The position numbers and the translations under genes are program-made. 64,000 nucleotides of DNA from Nocardia xishanensis NBRC 101358 (GTDB taxonomy: Bacteria; Actinomycetota; Actinomycetes; Mycobacteriales; Mycobacteriaceae), in NCBI RefSeq assembly GCF_001613365.1, contig NZ_BDCF01000003.1:1-64000 (forward strand), written 5' to 3'. The notes beneath the pieces are model-generated. The model saw only the letters and a list, made by a program, of their open reading frames with translations, was not told the origin of the DNA and ran no database searches. Below, in pieces: positions 8,577-17,909 of the stretch (its first letter is position 1; each line of letters begins with the position of its first letter).

Positions 8577-8620
8577 GGCCGATGGGACAAAGATGGGAGC
8601 GAGTTGTTGTCCGATCGGCC
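8577..8620. promoter_or_regulatory. Inverted-repeat operator between pruA and its regulator
   Basis: GGCCGATGGGACAA (8577-8590) and TTGTCCGATCGGCC (8607-8620) form an inverted repeat with one mismatch, with half-site centres 30 bp apart. An 11-bp direct repeat GAAGCCGAGCG flanks both sides (8559-8569 and 8621-8631). The site lies in the 129-bp divergent promoter region, where a PucR-type activator would bind. The role is inferred from position and from the third copy at 5848-5861. Confidence 0.5.
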
Positions 8621-8642
8621 GAAGCCGAGCGGAGCGAAAGGT

Positions 8643-10295
8643 ATGAGCGTGGTCACCGAGGAACCGGGCCGATGGGCGGGCGTGCCGCTGCGCGAACTGC
8701 TCGACGCGCTCGACAGCACCGTCATCGATCTGGTCGAGGCGCCCGAAGGCGACGCGGTCGGTATCGGCTCGGTGGCGTTGCTGGACGGCGACGATCTCGG
8801 CGAGGCGCCCGCGACGCCGGTGGACATGGCGCTGCTGGTGGGTGTGCGGGAGTCGGCGGTGCGGCGCTGGCTCGGTGAGCTGGCCGCCCGCCCGCCCGAG
8901 CGCCGCCCGAGCGTGGTGCTGCTCAAGTCGACCGCCGAATCCGCCGCGGTGCGCGGGGCGGCCCGCCGGTCGCGGGTCGCGGTGGTCGTCGTGCACCGCA
9001 AGGCGCGCTGGGACGCGGTGCTGGCGCAGGTCCGCAGCCTGCTCGACCGGGCGAGCCGGGCTCGCACGGCAGACGACCCGCTCACCACCGACACCGACCT
9101 GTTCGGCTTGGCGCAGATCGTCGCGCAGAACGCGGGCGGGATGGTCTCCATCGAGGACGCGCATTCGCACGTGCTCGCCTATTCGGCCTCCGACGACTCG
9201 GCCGACGAGTTGCGAATCTTGTCCATCCTCGGCCGCGAGGGTCCGCGCGACTACCTGCGGGTGCTGCACGAGTGGGGCGTTTTCGACCGGCTGCGCCGCG
9301 GCGACGAGGTGATCGACCTGCCCGCGCACGAGGAGCTGAACATCAAACGACGCTTGGTCGTCGGCATCCACGCGACGGCGGTCGACGGCGGGTCGCGCAC
9401 GCTCGGCTCGATCTGGTTGCAACAAGGGGACCGGCCGTTCGAGCCGGACGCCGCGGAGGTGCTGCGCGGGGCGGCCGCCGTCGCCGCCCGCGTCATCGCG
9501 CGCTCCTTGGACGCGCCGTCCACCGAAACACTGTTGTTGCAAAGGCTTTTCGGGGCACACGGCGAGGGCGTCGACATACCGTCCGTGGCGGGCGCGTTGC
9601 GCGTCCCGGTGCACGGACCTGCGGCCGTCGTCGGATTCGCGGTGCATTCGCCCGCGCGGAAACGGCATTCGGCGCTCGGCAGCGTGATCCGATTGCACGC
9701 CAGCTCGTTTCGGCCCGACTCGATCGCGACCGTGCTCGGCGACCGCGTCTACGTACTGCTGCCCGGATACCGGTCCGCGCCTTCCGTCATCGCGTGGACC
9801 CGGCAGCTGGTCGACCAGCTGGAGACCGGGCGCGGCGCGGTCCTGCGCGCGGGCATCGCCATTCCCGTCGCCGATCTCACCGAGGTGGCCGCCGCCCGCG
9901 CCGAGGTCGACCGGGTGCTGGACAGCACCGCCGCCACCTTTCCGCGCGGCCGGGTGACCACTCTCGCCGAATCCCGCACCACCGTGCTGCTCGGCGAGAT
10001 CCTCGACCTGCTCGCCACCCGCGACGATCTTCGCGACCCCCGTGTGCGCGCCCTGTTCGACTACGACCGCGACCACGGCTCGCAACTCGGCGAGAGCGTC
10101 GAGGGCTACCTGCGCGAGCACGGCGACGTGCGCCGTGCGGCCGCCGCGCTGAGCGTGCACCCGAACACGTTGCGCTACCGCCTGCGCCGCGCGGAGTCCA
10201 TCACCGGCATCGGCCTGACAGACCCCGCCGACCGCCTGCTGCTCGAACTCCAGCTCGCCCTGCACCGCCGAGGGAATCGCCCGGCGTCGAACTGA
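8643..10295 (+). CDS. pruR: PucR-family regulator of proline utilisation
   Basis: This 550-aa protein has the PucR architecture: an N-terminal sensory region (residues 1-130), a GAF-like middle, a GGDEF-like/CdaR segment, and a C-terminal helix-turn-helix (about 495-540, VRRAAAALSVHPNTLRYRLRRAESI). PruR-type members activate pruA and putB in response to proline, P5C or glutamate in mycobacteria and Streptomyces. Divergence from pruA across a 129-bp region with an inverted repeat supports that job here. The ATG at 8643 begins MSVVTEEPG; the leader GGAGCGAAAGGT gives a reasonable ribosome site. The symbol is assigned by context. Confidence 0.85.
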   Translation: MSVVTEEPGRWAGVPLRELLDALDSTVIDLVEAPEGDAVGIGSVALLDGDDLGEAPATPVDMALLVGVRESAVRRWLGELAARPPERRPSVVLLKSTAESAAVRGAARRSRVAVVVVHRKARWDAVLAQVRSLLDRASRARTADDPLTTDTDLFGLAQIVAQNAGGMVSIEDAHSHVLAYSASDDSADELRILSILGREGPRDYLRVLHEWGVFDRLRRGDEVIDLPAHEELNIKRRLVVGIHATAVDGGSRTLGSIWLQQGDRPFEPDAAEVLRGAAAVAARVIARSLDAPSTETLLLQRLFGAHGEGVDIPSVAGALRVPVHGPAAVVGFAVHSPARKRHSALGSVIRLHASSFRPDSIATVLGDRVYVLLPGYRSAPSVIAWTRQLVDQLETGRGAVLRAGIAIPVADLTEVAAARAEVDRVLDSTAATFPRGRVTTLAESRTTVLLGEILDLLATRDDLRDPRVRALFDYDRDHGSQLGESVEGYLREHGDVRRAAAALSVHPNTLRYRLRRAESITGIGLTDPADRLLLELQLALHRRGNRPASN

Positions 10296-10406
10296 CCTTT
10301 CGATCGAGGGCTTTCGACAGCCGGATCAGCTGGGCCGCGTCATGGTGGCGCCACCGGATTCGAGCGACTCCACCGCCGAATCGCAAGTCCCCACCGGTCG
10401 GCGGCC

Positions 10407-11195
10407 TCAGTGCGCTCGGCGCGGGTGCAGTCCCGCGGCGGTAGCCGCCTCGGCGAGCACTTGCTCGAGCATCGCCGGTGTCAGCCGCCCGGTGAAGGTG
10501 TTCTGCTGGCTGACGTGGTAGCAGCCGAACAGTTCCAGCTCGGCGCGGTCCGCGACGGCGGGCGGCAGCGTGTAGCGCACGCCGTGGCCGAACTTCGGGC
10601 GCGGGCGCGGCACCACCCAGCCCGCCTCGGCGAGCGCGGGCAGCGCCGCCTGCCACCCGAAAGCCCCGAGCACCACGACCGCCCGCACCGTCGGCGCCAG
10701 CAGGCCGAGCTCGAGGTCGAGCCAGCCGCGGCACCGATCGCGTTCGTCGGGAGCGGGTTTGTTGTCCGGCGGCGCGCAGTGCACGGGCGCGGTGACGCGA
10801 GCGCCGAGCAGCGCGAGCCCGTCGTCGCGGCGCACGGAGGTCGGCTGATTGGCGAGGCCGACGGCGTGCATGGCGGCGTAGAGCACGTCCCCGCTGCGGT
10901 CGCCGGTGAACATGCGTCCGGTGCGGTTGCCGCCGTGCGCGGCGGGCGCCAGGCCGATGATCAGCAGCCGGGCGTCGTCCGGGCCGAAGCCGGGAACCGG
11001 ACGACCCCAATAGGTTTCGTCGCGGAAGGCGGCGCGTTTCTCGCGCGCCACCCGTTCCCGCCATGCCACGAGGCGCGGGCAGGCGAAGCAATCGGAGACC
11101 GAGGCGTCGAGTTCGGCGAGAGTTCGGCACATGGGTACCACTCGATCACGGCCGTCGCCCGGTCGCGGCGGTACGGTCCCGATGCCGGTCGCCAT
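10407..11195 (-). CDS. udgB: Family-5 uracil-DNA glycosylase (UdgB, Fe-S)
   Basis: This 262-aa DNA repair enzyme excises uracil, and in this family also hypoxanthine and other deaminated bases. The family-5 motif GLAPAAHGGNRTGRMF forms the base-binding pocket; it lacks the catalytic polar residue of family 1, as is normal for UDGb. The iron-sulfur cysteines are visible: C36 and C39 in DCFACPRL, one in VHCAPPDNKP and one in RDRCRGW. The motif CYHVSQQNTFTGRLT near the C-terminus is the second active-site motif. ATG 11195 is used; an internal ATG at 11132 is an alternative start. Confidence 0.92.
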   Translation of the reverse strand: MATGIGTVPPRPGDGRDRVVPMCRTLAELDASVSDCFACPRLVAWRERVAREKRAAFRDETYWGRPVPGFGPDDARLLIIGLAPAAHGGNRTGRMFTGDRSGDVLYAAMHAVGLANQPTSVRRDDGLALLGARVTAPVHCAPPDNKPAPDERDRCRGWLDLELGLLAPTVRAVVVLGAFGWQAALPALAEAGWVVPRPRPKFGHGVRYTLPPAVADRAELELFGCYHVSQQNTFTGRLTPAMLEQVLAEAATAAGLHPRRAH

Positions 11196-11454
11196 GCCTG
11201 CAGGATAGGTTCGCCCGGCGGATAGCGGCCGAGTAGCCAGTATCGACTTGGTCACGAACCGGATGGTTGCCACCCGGCCTGAAACGGCGGTACGTTGCGA
11301 TGAAGCGGGAGGTCGATTTCCCGTGGTCGCACCTGCGTCAGAGACGCGATGCGCACGAGCGTGAACCGTGAGCAATCCAGTTCGGTGCCGTCTCGTCCGG
11401 CGCCGTCCGTATCCCGATGGCGCACATCGTGCGCCGCGACGCAGCGAGGTGGAC

Positions 11455-13914
11455 ATGACCGAGGGTTGGCCGAGTTCGATCGGTTCGTTCGACGACATCT
11501 TCCAGCGGTTCTTCGGCTCGGGAATGCTGTCGCAGCCACCCGTGCAGCGCACCGATCTCGGGCGGCTGATGACCGACAACGCCAAACTGCTGATCGCCAC
11601 CGCGCGCGAGGCGGCCCGGGACTGGGGCAATCACGAGGTCACCCCCGAGCATCTGCTGTACGCGGCCACCGAGGCCGAGCCCGGCCGCAGCATCATCGCC
11701 GAACTCGGCCACAACCCCGACAAGGTTGCCAACGAGATGCGGGACGCCAGTGACACCGGCGAACCCGTCGAGGACGCCGACGAGCCGGTGACCCTCAGCC
11801 CGGCCGCCAAACTCGCGCTGCGGGCCGCGCAGCGCCGCGCGGCCGAATCGGGCAGCAGCTACATCGGACCCGAGCACGTCCTGCTCGGCATCGCCTCCCT
11901 CACCGACAGCCCCGCGGCCCACGTGCTGCTGTCCGGCGCGAAGCCCGCCCCCGCCGGCCGCCCGGCGAAAAGCGAGACGCCGACGCTCGACGAATACAGC
12001 CGCGATCTCACCGCGGAGGCGCGGGCGGGCGAGCTGGACCCGGTGGTCGGCCGCGCCGAGGAGATCGAGCAGACGGTGGAGATCCTGTCCAGGCGGCGCA
12101 AGAACAACCCGGTGCTGATCGGCGATCCCGGCGTCGGCAAGACCGCCATCGTGGAAGGCCTTGCTCAGCGCATCGTGAACGGGGACGTGCCGAGCACCCT
12201 CGCCGGCCGCCGCGTGGTCGCCCTCGACGTCGGTTCGCTGGTGGCGGGCAGCAAGTACCGCGGCGAGTTCGAGGAGCGCCTGACCAAGATCCTCGACGAA
12301 GTGCGCGCGCACTCCGGCGAATTGGTGGTGTTCATCGACGAACTGCACACCATCGTCGGCGCGGGCGGCAGTTCCGAGGGTTCGATGGACGCGGGCAATC
12401 TGCTCAAACCGGCGCTGGCGCGCGGCGAGTTGCACGCGATCGGCGCGACAACCATCGACGAGTATCGCCGCCACATCGAGAAGGACGCCGCGCTGGAACG
12501 GCGGTTCCAGCCGGTCCTGGTGTCCGAGCCCTCCGTCGCCGACACCATCGAGATCCTGCGCGGCCTGGTCGACGTGTACGAGGAACACCATCAGGTGCGG
12601 TACCAGGACGAGGCGCTCGTCGCCGCGGCCGAACTGTCCGACCGCTACCTCACCGACCGGTTCATGCCGGACAAGGCGATCGACCTGCTCGATCAAGCGG
12701 GGGCGCGCGTGCGGCTGCGCACCCGCACGCCCGATCCCGACCTGCGTTCCAAGGAGGAGGAGCTGGCCAGGCTGCGCCGTGAGAAGGACGCCGCGGTGGC
12801 CGCCGAGGACTACGAGAAGGCCAACGATCTCAAGGCGAAGATCGCCACCGCCGAGGAGCGGGTCGACGAGGCCGAGTCCGGCGAGGAACCGGAGGTGACG
12901 GTCACCGACATCGCCGAGGTGGTTTCGCGCCAGACCGGCATCCCGGTGGCCGACCTCACCGTCGAGGAGCGCGAGCGGCTGCTGAAGCTCGAGGAAGTGC
13001 TGCACAAGCGGGTGATCGGCCAGAACGAGGCGATCGTCGCGGTCGCCGAGGCGGTGCGCAGGGCGCGGGCCGGATTGAAGGATCCGAACCGGCCCATCGG
13101 GTCGTTTCTGTTCCTCGGACCGACCGGCGTCGGCAAGACCGAACTCGCGAAAGCCTTGGCGGAAGCCGTCTTCGGCGACGAGGACCGGCTGATCCGCTTC
13201 GACATGAGCGAGTTCCAGGAGAAGCACACGGTCTCGCGCCTGGTGGGCGCGCCGCCCGGATACATCGGCTACGACGACGCGGCCCAGCTCACCGATCGGG
13301 TGCGCAGGCAACCGTATTCGGTGATCCTGTTCGACGAGGTGGAGAAGGCGCATCCGGACGTGTTCAACGTGCTGCTGCAACTGCTCGACGACGGCCGGGT
13401 CACCGACAGCAAGGGCCGCACGGTCGATTTCAAGAACACCATCGTCATCATGACCAGCAACATCGGCTCCGATCTGATCCTCTCCGCGCCGGAAGGCGAC
13501 GTCGACGCGATCACGCCGCAGCTGATGGACCGGCTGAGCGCGCATTTCCGCCCCGAGTTCCTCAACCGGATCGACGAGACCATCGTGTTCCACCGGCTCG
13601 ACCGGCAGGAACTGCGCAACATCGTCGACCTGGTGCTCGACGGCACCCGGCGCCTGTTGCACGCCCAGGACATCGACCTCGACATCACCGATCCCGCCGT
13701 CGACTGGCTCGCCGAGCACGGCTACCAGCCGGAGTACGGCGCCCGCCCGCTGCGCCGCACGGTGCAGAAGGAGCTCGACAACAAGCTGTCTCGCCTGCTG
13801 CTGGACGGCAAGCTCGGCCCTGGTGACGCGGTGCGCGTCGACGCAGACGACAGCGGATTGATCCTCGGCGCGATCGAGCATCGCGGCGGGCAAACCGTCG
13901 AAGCCGGAGTATGA
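11455..13914 (+). CDS. Clp/Hsp100 AAA+ unfoldase, ClpC-like but lacking a ClpP-docking loop
   Basis: This 819-aa protein has an N-terminal Clp repeat domain (about 35-165), AAA module 1 (Walker A GDPGVGKT at 223-230, Walker [10 protein letters not shown]), and a short UVR-like coiled linker (about 428-466, [15 protein letters not shown]). AAA module 2 follows (Walker A GPTGVGKT at 555-562) with a C-terminal D2-small domain. The short linker is ClpC-like, not the long ClpB M-domain. The region between SNIGSDLI and [10 protein letters not shown] (about 668-697) shows no LGF/IGF-type tripeptide, so docking to ClpP is unlikely and a disaggregase role is more likely. The ATG at 11455 has GAGG upstream. 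It is divergent from udgB. Confidence 0.88.
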   Translation: MTEGWPSSIGSFDDIFQRFFGSGMLSQPPVQRTDLGRLMTDNAKLLIATAREAARDWGNHEVTPEHLLYAATEAEPGRSIIAELGHNPDKVANEMRDASDTGEPVEDADEPVTLSPAAKLALRAAQRRAAESGSSYIGPEHVLLGIASLTDSPAAHVLLSGAKPAPAGRPAKSETPTLDEYSRDLTAEARAGELDPVVGRAEEIEQTVEILSRRRKNNPVLIGDPGVGKTAIVEGLAQRIVNGDVPSTLAGRRVVALDVGSLVAGSKYRGEFEERLTKILDEVRAHSGELVVFIDELHTIVGAGGSSEGSMDAGNLLKPALARGELHAIGATTIDEYRRHIEKDAALERRFQPVLVSEPSVADTIEILRGLVDVYEEHHQVRYQDEALVAAAELSDRYLTDRFMPDKAIDLLDQAGARVRLRTRTPDPDLRSKEEELARLRREKDAAVAAEDYEKANDLKAKIATAEERVDEAESGEEPEVTVTDIAEVVSRQTGIPVADLTVEERERLLKLEEVLHKRVIGQNEAIVAVAEAVRRARAGLKDPNRPIGSFLFLGPTGVGKTELAKALAEAVFGDEDRLIRFDMSEFQEKHTVSRLVGAPPGYIGYDDAAQLTDRVRRQPYSVILFDEVEKAHPDVFNVLLQLLDDGRVTDSKGRTVDFKNTIVIMTSNIGSDLILSAPEGDVDAITPQLMDRLSAHFRPEFLNRIDETIVFHRLDRQELRNIVDLVLDGTRRLLHAQDIDLDITDPAVDWLAEHGYQPEYGARPLRRTVQKELDNKLSRLLLDGKLGPGDAVRVDADDSGLILGAIEHRGGQTVEAGV

Positions 13915-14000
13915 GCGGTGATCGCTTCCGTGCGGTACGATCGCGACGCCGGTCAGGACAGAGCCGTTGACATGGTGGAAACCGCTGGGGGAGTGGGATA

Positions 14001-14684
14001 TTGGGCAAACACGAGCGGGTGGTGGCGCACGTGAACTCCCGTGAGGATCTGCTGCGCCGAGTCAGGGACGCGCTGGTCGAGCTACCCGATGACGAACGGG
14101 TCGTGCCGGTGCCGCGCGCCACCGCCCGCCGCAGCTCCGGCGCCGGGCGCGGCGACTTGGCCGAGCTGGTCGATCTCTTCGCCGAGCGGTTGGCCCAGCA
14201 CGGCGCGCAGCTGCGCCGGATCACCGACGCGACCATCCCGGACTGGGTGGCCGCCGCCCTGCGTGAGCACGGCGTGCGCTCGGTGATCGCTCCCGACGGG
14301 TTGCCCGGCGAATGGCTGGCCGGGTGGGCCACCGAGGAAGGTCATCGCATCGTTGCGGACAGTCCGCTGGCGACGGCGGCCGAGGCGGAAGAGGTCGGCG
14401 CGGTGGTCACCACCTGCGCGGCAGCGGCCGCCGATGTCGGTGTCCTCGTGCTCGACGGCGGCGAGGGACAGAGCCGCCGTCCGTCGACGCTGGCGCCCGA
14501 CTGTCACGTCTGCGTGGTGCGGGCCGAACAGATCCAGCCGTCGCTGCCCGAGGTGATGGACCGGCTCGACCCGCGCCGCCAGACCATCATGGTCGCGGGC
14601 CCGTCGGCGACCGCCGACGCCGTCGCGCCCGGCGTGCACGGGCCGCGCAGCCTGATCGTGCTCGTCGTCGACCGAAACGGATAA
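14001..14684 (+). CDS. lutC: LUD-domain protein, LutC-like
   Basis: This 227-aa LUD (lactate utilisation) domain protein has typical motifs such as SVIAPDGLPGEW, AVVTTCAAAAADVGVLVLDGG and SRRPSTLAPDCHVCVV. LutC is the small subunit of the LutABC L-lactate oxidation complex. The LutA and LutB iron-sulfur partners are not in this window, so this copy is an orphan here or works with genes elsewhere. The start is taken as TTG 14001 with GGGGAG 8 nt upstream; GTG 14031 (VNSREDLL) is a credible shorter alternative. Confidence 0.85.
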   Translation: MGKHERVVAHVNSREDLLRRVRDALVELPDDERVVPVPRATARRSSGAGRGDLAELVDLFAERLAQHGAQLRRITDATIPDWVAAALREHGVRSVIAPDGLPGEWLAGWATEEGHRIVADSPLATAAEAEEVGAVVTTCAAAAADVGVLVLDGGEGQSRRPSTLAPDCHVCVVRAEQIQPSLPEVMDRLDPRRQTIMVAGPSATADAVAPGVHGPRSLIVLVVDRNG

Positions 14685-14704
14685 CGCTGCGGAAGGACGT
14701 GAAC

Positions 14705-15061
14705 GTGAGTGAGTTCCGGACCAAGCGGATCTACGATGACCCGAGCGACGACGACGGCCGCCGTGTGCTGGTCGACCGGCTGTGGCCGCGCGGCATCAGC
14801 AAAGAGCGGGCCCGAATCGACCTGTGGGACAAGGAGATCACGCCCTCGAACGAGTTGCGCTCCTGGTTCCATCACGACTCCGCCGCCGATTTCGCCGAGT
14901 TCGCCCGGCGCTACGAGGCCGAATTGTCGGGAGAAGAGCAGCGGCGCTGTCTTCGGGAACTGCGCGAGCTGGCGGCCGAGCATCCCGTCACGCTGGTGAC
15001 CGCGGCGAAGGACCCGTCGCACAGTCACGTCGCGGTGCTGCTCGAGCATCTGCGTGAGTGA
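14705..15061 (+). CDS. DUF488 family protein
   Basis: This small 118-aa cytosolic protein of the DUF488 (YeaO-like) family carries the signatures VDRLWPRGISKERA and FARRYEAEL, plus VTLVTAAKD. The biochemical function of the family is not established. GTG 14705 is chosen because GGAAGGA (14691-14697) then lies 7 nt upstream, whereas GTG 14699 would be only 1 nt away. It follows the LutC gene by 20 bp and is probably cotranscribed with it. Confidence 0.85.
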   Translation: MSEFRTKRIYDDPSDDDGRRVLVDRLWPRGISKERARIDLWDKEITPSNELRSWFHHDSAADFAEFARRYEAELSGEEQRRCLRELRELAAEHPVTLVTAAKDPSHSHVAVLLEHLRE

Positions 15062-15076
15062 GGCCGGTCGTTCGCG

Positions 15077-16144
15077 TCAGCACAGCTCCGCCGCGCCGGT
15101 GACTTCGTCTCCTTCGATGTGCGGCCGCGCGCCGAGTCCGCTGTGGATGATCCGCCGCGCCGCGATGTTGTCCGGCGTGGTGACGGCGGTGACTCGGCGG
15201 GCGCCGGTCCGAGCGGCGAGCTCGCGCAACCGGGCCGCGACGCGACCGCCGACGCCCTGCCCGCGGTGCGAACGGCCGATCCACACGCCCGCCTCGACAT
15301 CGTCGCCGTGCGGTTCGAGCCGCGCCGCCCCGACGACCAGCCCGCCGACCGTGATGACGAAGGTGTTTTCGTTCGGGCAGGTGGGGTGCAGCGCGCGGTC
15401 GCGGTGAAAGGCGAGAAAGGCTTCCTTCCGCTGTTCGGTCCAGCCGGGCGGACCGGGCACCGGCGCCATGACCTCGAGCGGGTCGGCGTCGGCGACCGCC
15501 GCGTCCAGCAGGAGCGGGAGGTTGTCCTCGCTGAGTTCGATCAGCTCGACGACCGGTTCGCTGCGTGAGCGCAGGATCGCGTCGGCTCGATCCAGCTGCT
15601 TCGGCGACCAGAAAGCGGCCCAGTCGGCGGGTTGTCCGAGCTCGCGGCGGATCGACAGCACCCGGTCGACGAGAACGACCAGATCGGCGAGGGCGCGCTC
15701 GCTCTCGGCGCGGTCGACGAAGCCCATGTGGACGGCGGAGTCACGCACCGTGACGATCCGCGTGAGCAGCGCCTCTGGCAGATGAAGGCAGGCGGGTGTT
15801 GCGCGGTTCAGCACCTGCGCGGCCTCGAGCGCGCCCACGGTCCACATGTCGGGCAGCGGCCGGTCCGGCTGCTCCGGCCGCCCCGCCAGCGTCAGCGTCG
15901 TCTCGATGCCCGCCGACTGCCCGCGCACGAGGTGGATGTCGATCGCGGCGAGGACGGCCTTGAGCAGCACCTCGGCGCACGCGCCGATCGAGACGGCCTG
16001 ATCGATCAGCGCGAGCGGTTCGCACGGCTCGGTGCTCGCCAGCGCCCGGCGCGCGTGCGCCCGCGCCAGCTCCTCCAGCGCGGCGGGCAGCCGCTCGTAC
16101 TCGACCGCGCCGAAAGCGGTGGGCCACTTGTGAAGTGCTGCCAT
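15077..16144 (-). CDS. HEPN-like domain fused to a GNAT acetyltransferase
   Basis: This 355-aa protein has two parts. Residues about 15-190 are helical, with a segment ACAEVLLKAVLAA and, at 134-139, R-D-S-A-V-H, matching the R-x4-H signature of HEPN domains (often RNases or toxin modules). Residues about 200-355 are a GNAT N-acetyltransferase with the acetyl-CoA binding motif RSHRGQGVGGRV and the partner helix DNIAARRIIHSGLG. The GNAT assignment is firm; the HEPN assignment rests on one motif and helical content. ATG 16144 has GGGAG 7 nt upstream; an upstream ATG at 16195 lacks a good site. It is convergent with DUF488. Confidence 0.75.
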   Translation of the reverse strand: MAALHKWPTAFGAVEYERLPAALEELARAHARRALASTEPCEPLALIDQAVSIGACAEVLLKAVLAAIDIHLVRGQSAGIETTLTLAGRPEQPDRPLPDMWTVGALEAAQVLNRATPACLHLPEALLTRIVTVRDSAVHMGFVDRAESERALADLVVLVDRVLSIRRELGQPADWAAFWSPKQLDRADAILRSRSEPVVELIELSEDNLPLLLDAAVADADPLEVMAPVPGPPGWTEQRKEAFLAFHRDRALHPTCPNENTFVITVGGLVVGAARLEPHGDDVEAGVWIGRSHRGQGVGGRVAARLRELAARTGARRVTAVTTPDNIAARRIIHSGLGARPHIEGDEVTGAAELC

Positions 16145-16303
16145 CGGTCGGCTCCCGAAGATTGTCGGTCCGGATATCGGGTTGTAGATTGCCACACCGC
16201 ACCCGGCCCGGCTCGCACTTTTTCACAGGCCCGCAAACGATTTCGACGCCGCACCGCGCCACCGTCGCTGTACGGCGTGCAACAGCCGTGTGGGCCGGAC
16301 TGC

Positions 16304-16924
16304 TCAGGCGGGCGCGTCGGGTTGGGGCGGCAAGCCGAGCAGGACCGACTGCACTTCGCGCAGCCGGTCGACGTCGTTGCGGATGCCGGCGGCGGTGTCG
16401 GTGTAGAGGAACGCCTCGCCGAGGCGAACGAGAGCGTACGCCAACAACTCTCGCTCGAGGGGCGGCTGGTAGCCGTCCTCCTCCTCGACCCGGGCGATGA
16501 GTTCGGCGACGGCCGCCACCGCGCGCGGCTGCACCGGTCCGTCGCTGGCGGTGAGGATGCGCAGTCCCGAGATCGGTTCGTTCTCGAAGTAGCGCCGGAA
16601 GGGTTCGTTCACCGTCTCCCAGCGGGCGACGCGGTCGAGCACGTCGAGTATGCGCGCCGCGCCGCGGGTCCGTCGCTTGGCGTCGGCGCGGGCGATCATC
16701 TGCTCGTATTCCTGGAGCAGCATCGCGCCGAGCAGACCGTCCCGCGAGCCGTACCAGCGGTAGACCGAGGCGCGGCTGAGCCCGAGTTCGGCGGCGATCG
16801 CCTGCACGTCGACGCGTTCACCAGCCAGGAAAGCCCGGCGTGCGAGTTCGATGACCTGCTCGCGAGTGGCCGAAGCCGGACGTCCTGGGGAGCGGGTGGC
16901 GGTGGGTCGCGAGGAAGTGGTCAC
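16304..16924 (-). CDS. TetR/AcrR family transcriptional regulator
   Basis: This 206-aa protein has an N-terminal TetR helix-turn-helix (about residues 20-65, VDVQAIAAELGLSRASVYRWYGSRDGLLGAM) and a helical ligand-binding domain. It is transcribed divergently from a FabG-type reductase with 106 bp between them, the usual geometry for a repressor acting on itself and its neighbour. Ligand unknown. An imperfect palindrome GGTTGTCCC..GGGACCATC lies in the shared region. Confidence 0.88.
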   Translation of the reverse strand: MTTSSRPTATRSPGRPASATREQVIELARRAFLAGERVDVQAIAAELGLSRASVYRWYGSRDGLLGAMLLQEYEQMIARADAKRRTRGAARILDVLDRVARWETVNEPFRRYFENEPISGLRILTASDGPVQPRAVAAVAELIARVEEEDGYQPPLERELLAYALVRLGEAFLYTDTAAGIRNDVDRLREVQSVLLGLPPQPDAPA

Positions 16925-16983
16925 CGGGTGAATCGTACAGCCGCCGGCATTTCATTGGAGACGCAGTGGCTGAGTTGTATTTT

Positions 16984-17012
16984 ATGGTTGTCCCCTCGAA
17001 TCGGGACCATCC
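16984..17012. promoter_or_regulatory. Possible TetR operator in the fabG-tetR intergenic region
   Basis: GGTTGTCCC, a short AT-richer spacer and GGGACCATCC form an imperfect palindrome in the 106-bp divergent region, adjacent to the AT-rich TTGTATTTTATGG stretch that probably contains a -10 element. Regulatory use is inferred from location only. Confidence 0.25.
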
Positions 17013-17030
17013 ACGACAGTCAGGAGAACC

Positions 17031-17792
17031 ATGAGCGCCCCGACTTCTCGCACGGCCATCGTCACCGGTTCCGCCCGCGGCATCGGCGCCGCCACCGCAC
17101 GCAAGCTCGCCGCCGACGGGTTCGCGGTCGCGGTCCTCGATCTCGACGAGGCCGCGTGCAAGCCCGTGGTCGAGGAGATCGAGGCCGCGGAAGGCAGGGC
17201 GCTCGCGGTGGGCGTCGACGTGTCCGACGAGCAGTCCGTCGGAGCCGCCGTACAGCGCGTCGCCGACGAGCTCGGCCCGCCGACGGTGCTGGTGAACAAC
17301 GCGGGCATCACCCGCGACAACCTGCTGTTCAAGATGAGCGTCGCCGACTGGGACTCGGTGCTGAACGTGCACCTGCGCGGCTCGTTCCTGATGAGCCGCG
17401 CCGTGCAGACGTACATGACCGGGGCCAAGTGGGGACGCATCGTCAACCTGTCGAGCACCTCCGCGCTCGGCAACCGCGGCCAGGCCAACTACTCGGCGGC
17501 GAAGGCGGGCATGCAGGGCTTCACCAAGACACTGGCCATCGAGCTCGGCAAGTTCGGCGTGACGGTCAACGCCATCGCCCCCGGCTTCATCGAGACCGAC
17601 ATGACCGCGGCCACCGCCGAGCGGCTCGGCGTGACCTTCGAGCAGTTCCGCGAGGCGGCCGCCAAACAGATCCCGGTGGCGCGCACCGGCAAGCCGGACG
17701 ACATCGCCAACACGGTCTCCTTCCTGGTCAGCGAGGGCGCGGGATTCGTCTCCGGGCAGGTCATCTACGTGGCGGGCGGCCCGACCGACTGA
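17031..17792 (+). CDS. fabG: Short-chain dehydrogenase, 3-oxoacyl-ACP reductase type (FabG-like)
   Basis: This 253-aa classical SDR has the NADP-binding motif TGSARGIGAAT (residues 10-20), the NNAG structural motif, catalytic Ser in NLSSTSALG and the YSAAKAG catalytic Tyr-Lys pair, ending with the FabG-like GQVIYVAGGPTD. Such enzymes reduce 3-oxoacyl thioesters, but many actinobacterial paralogues act on other ketones. With no fatty-acid synthesis genes nearby and a divergent TetR, it is more likely an accessory reductase than the housekeeping FabG. ATG 17031 has AGGAG upstream. Confidence 0.88.
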   Translation: MSAPTSRTAIVTGSARGIGAATARKLAADGFAVAVLDLDEAACKPVVEEIEAAEGRALAVGVDVSDEQSVGAAVQRVADELGPPTVLVNNAGITRDNLLFKMSVADWDSVLNVHLRGSFLMSRAVQTYMTGAKWGRIVNLSSTSALGNRGQANYSAAKAGMQGFTKTLAIELGKFGVTVNAIAPGFIETDMTAATAERLGVTFEQFREAAAKQIPVARTGKPDDIANTVSFLVSEGAGFVSGQVIYVAGGPTD

Positions 17793-17909
17793 CCACGCGC
17801 CGCGGGGCGCTCGCCGCGGCGAACGGTCACCATGATCGGCGGATGGCGCGATCCGCCGGTGCCGGGGCGATACCATCGGAAGGGGTCGGCGTCCCGGAAG
17901 GGGTACAGG

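Noticed and set aside
6849..10265. Continuous minus-strand frame of over 1100 codons through pruA and the regulator gene
   Set aside because: Only the part up to ATG 8513 is P5C dehydrogenase with a ribosome site. The rest is antisense to the PucR-type gene and shows no recognisable domain; long open antisense frames are normal at this GC content.
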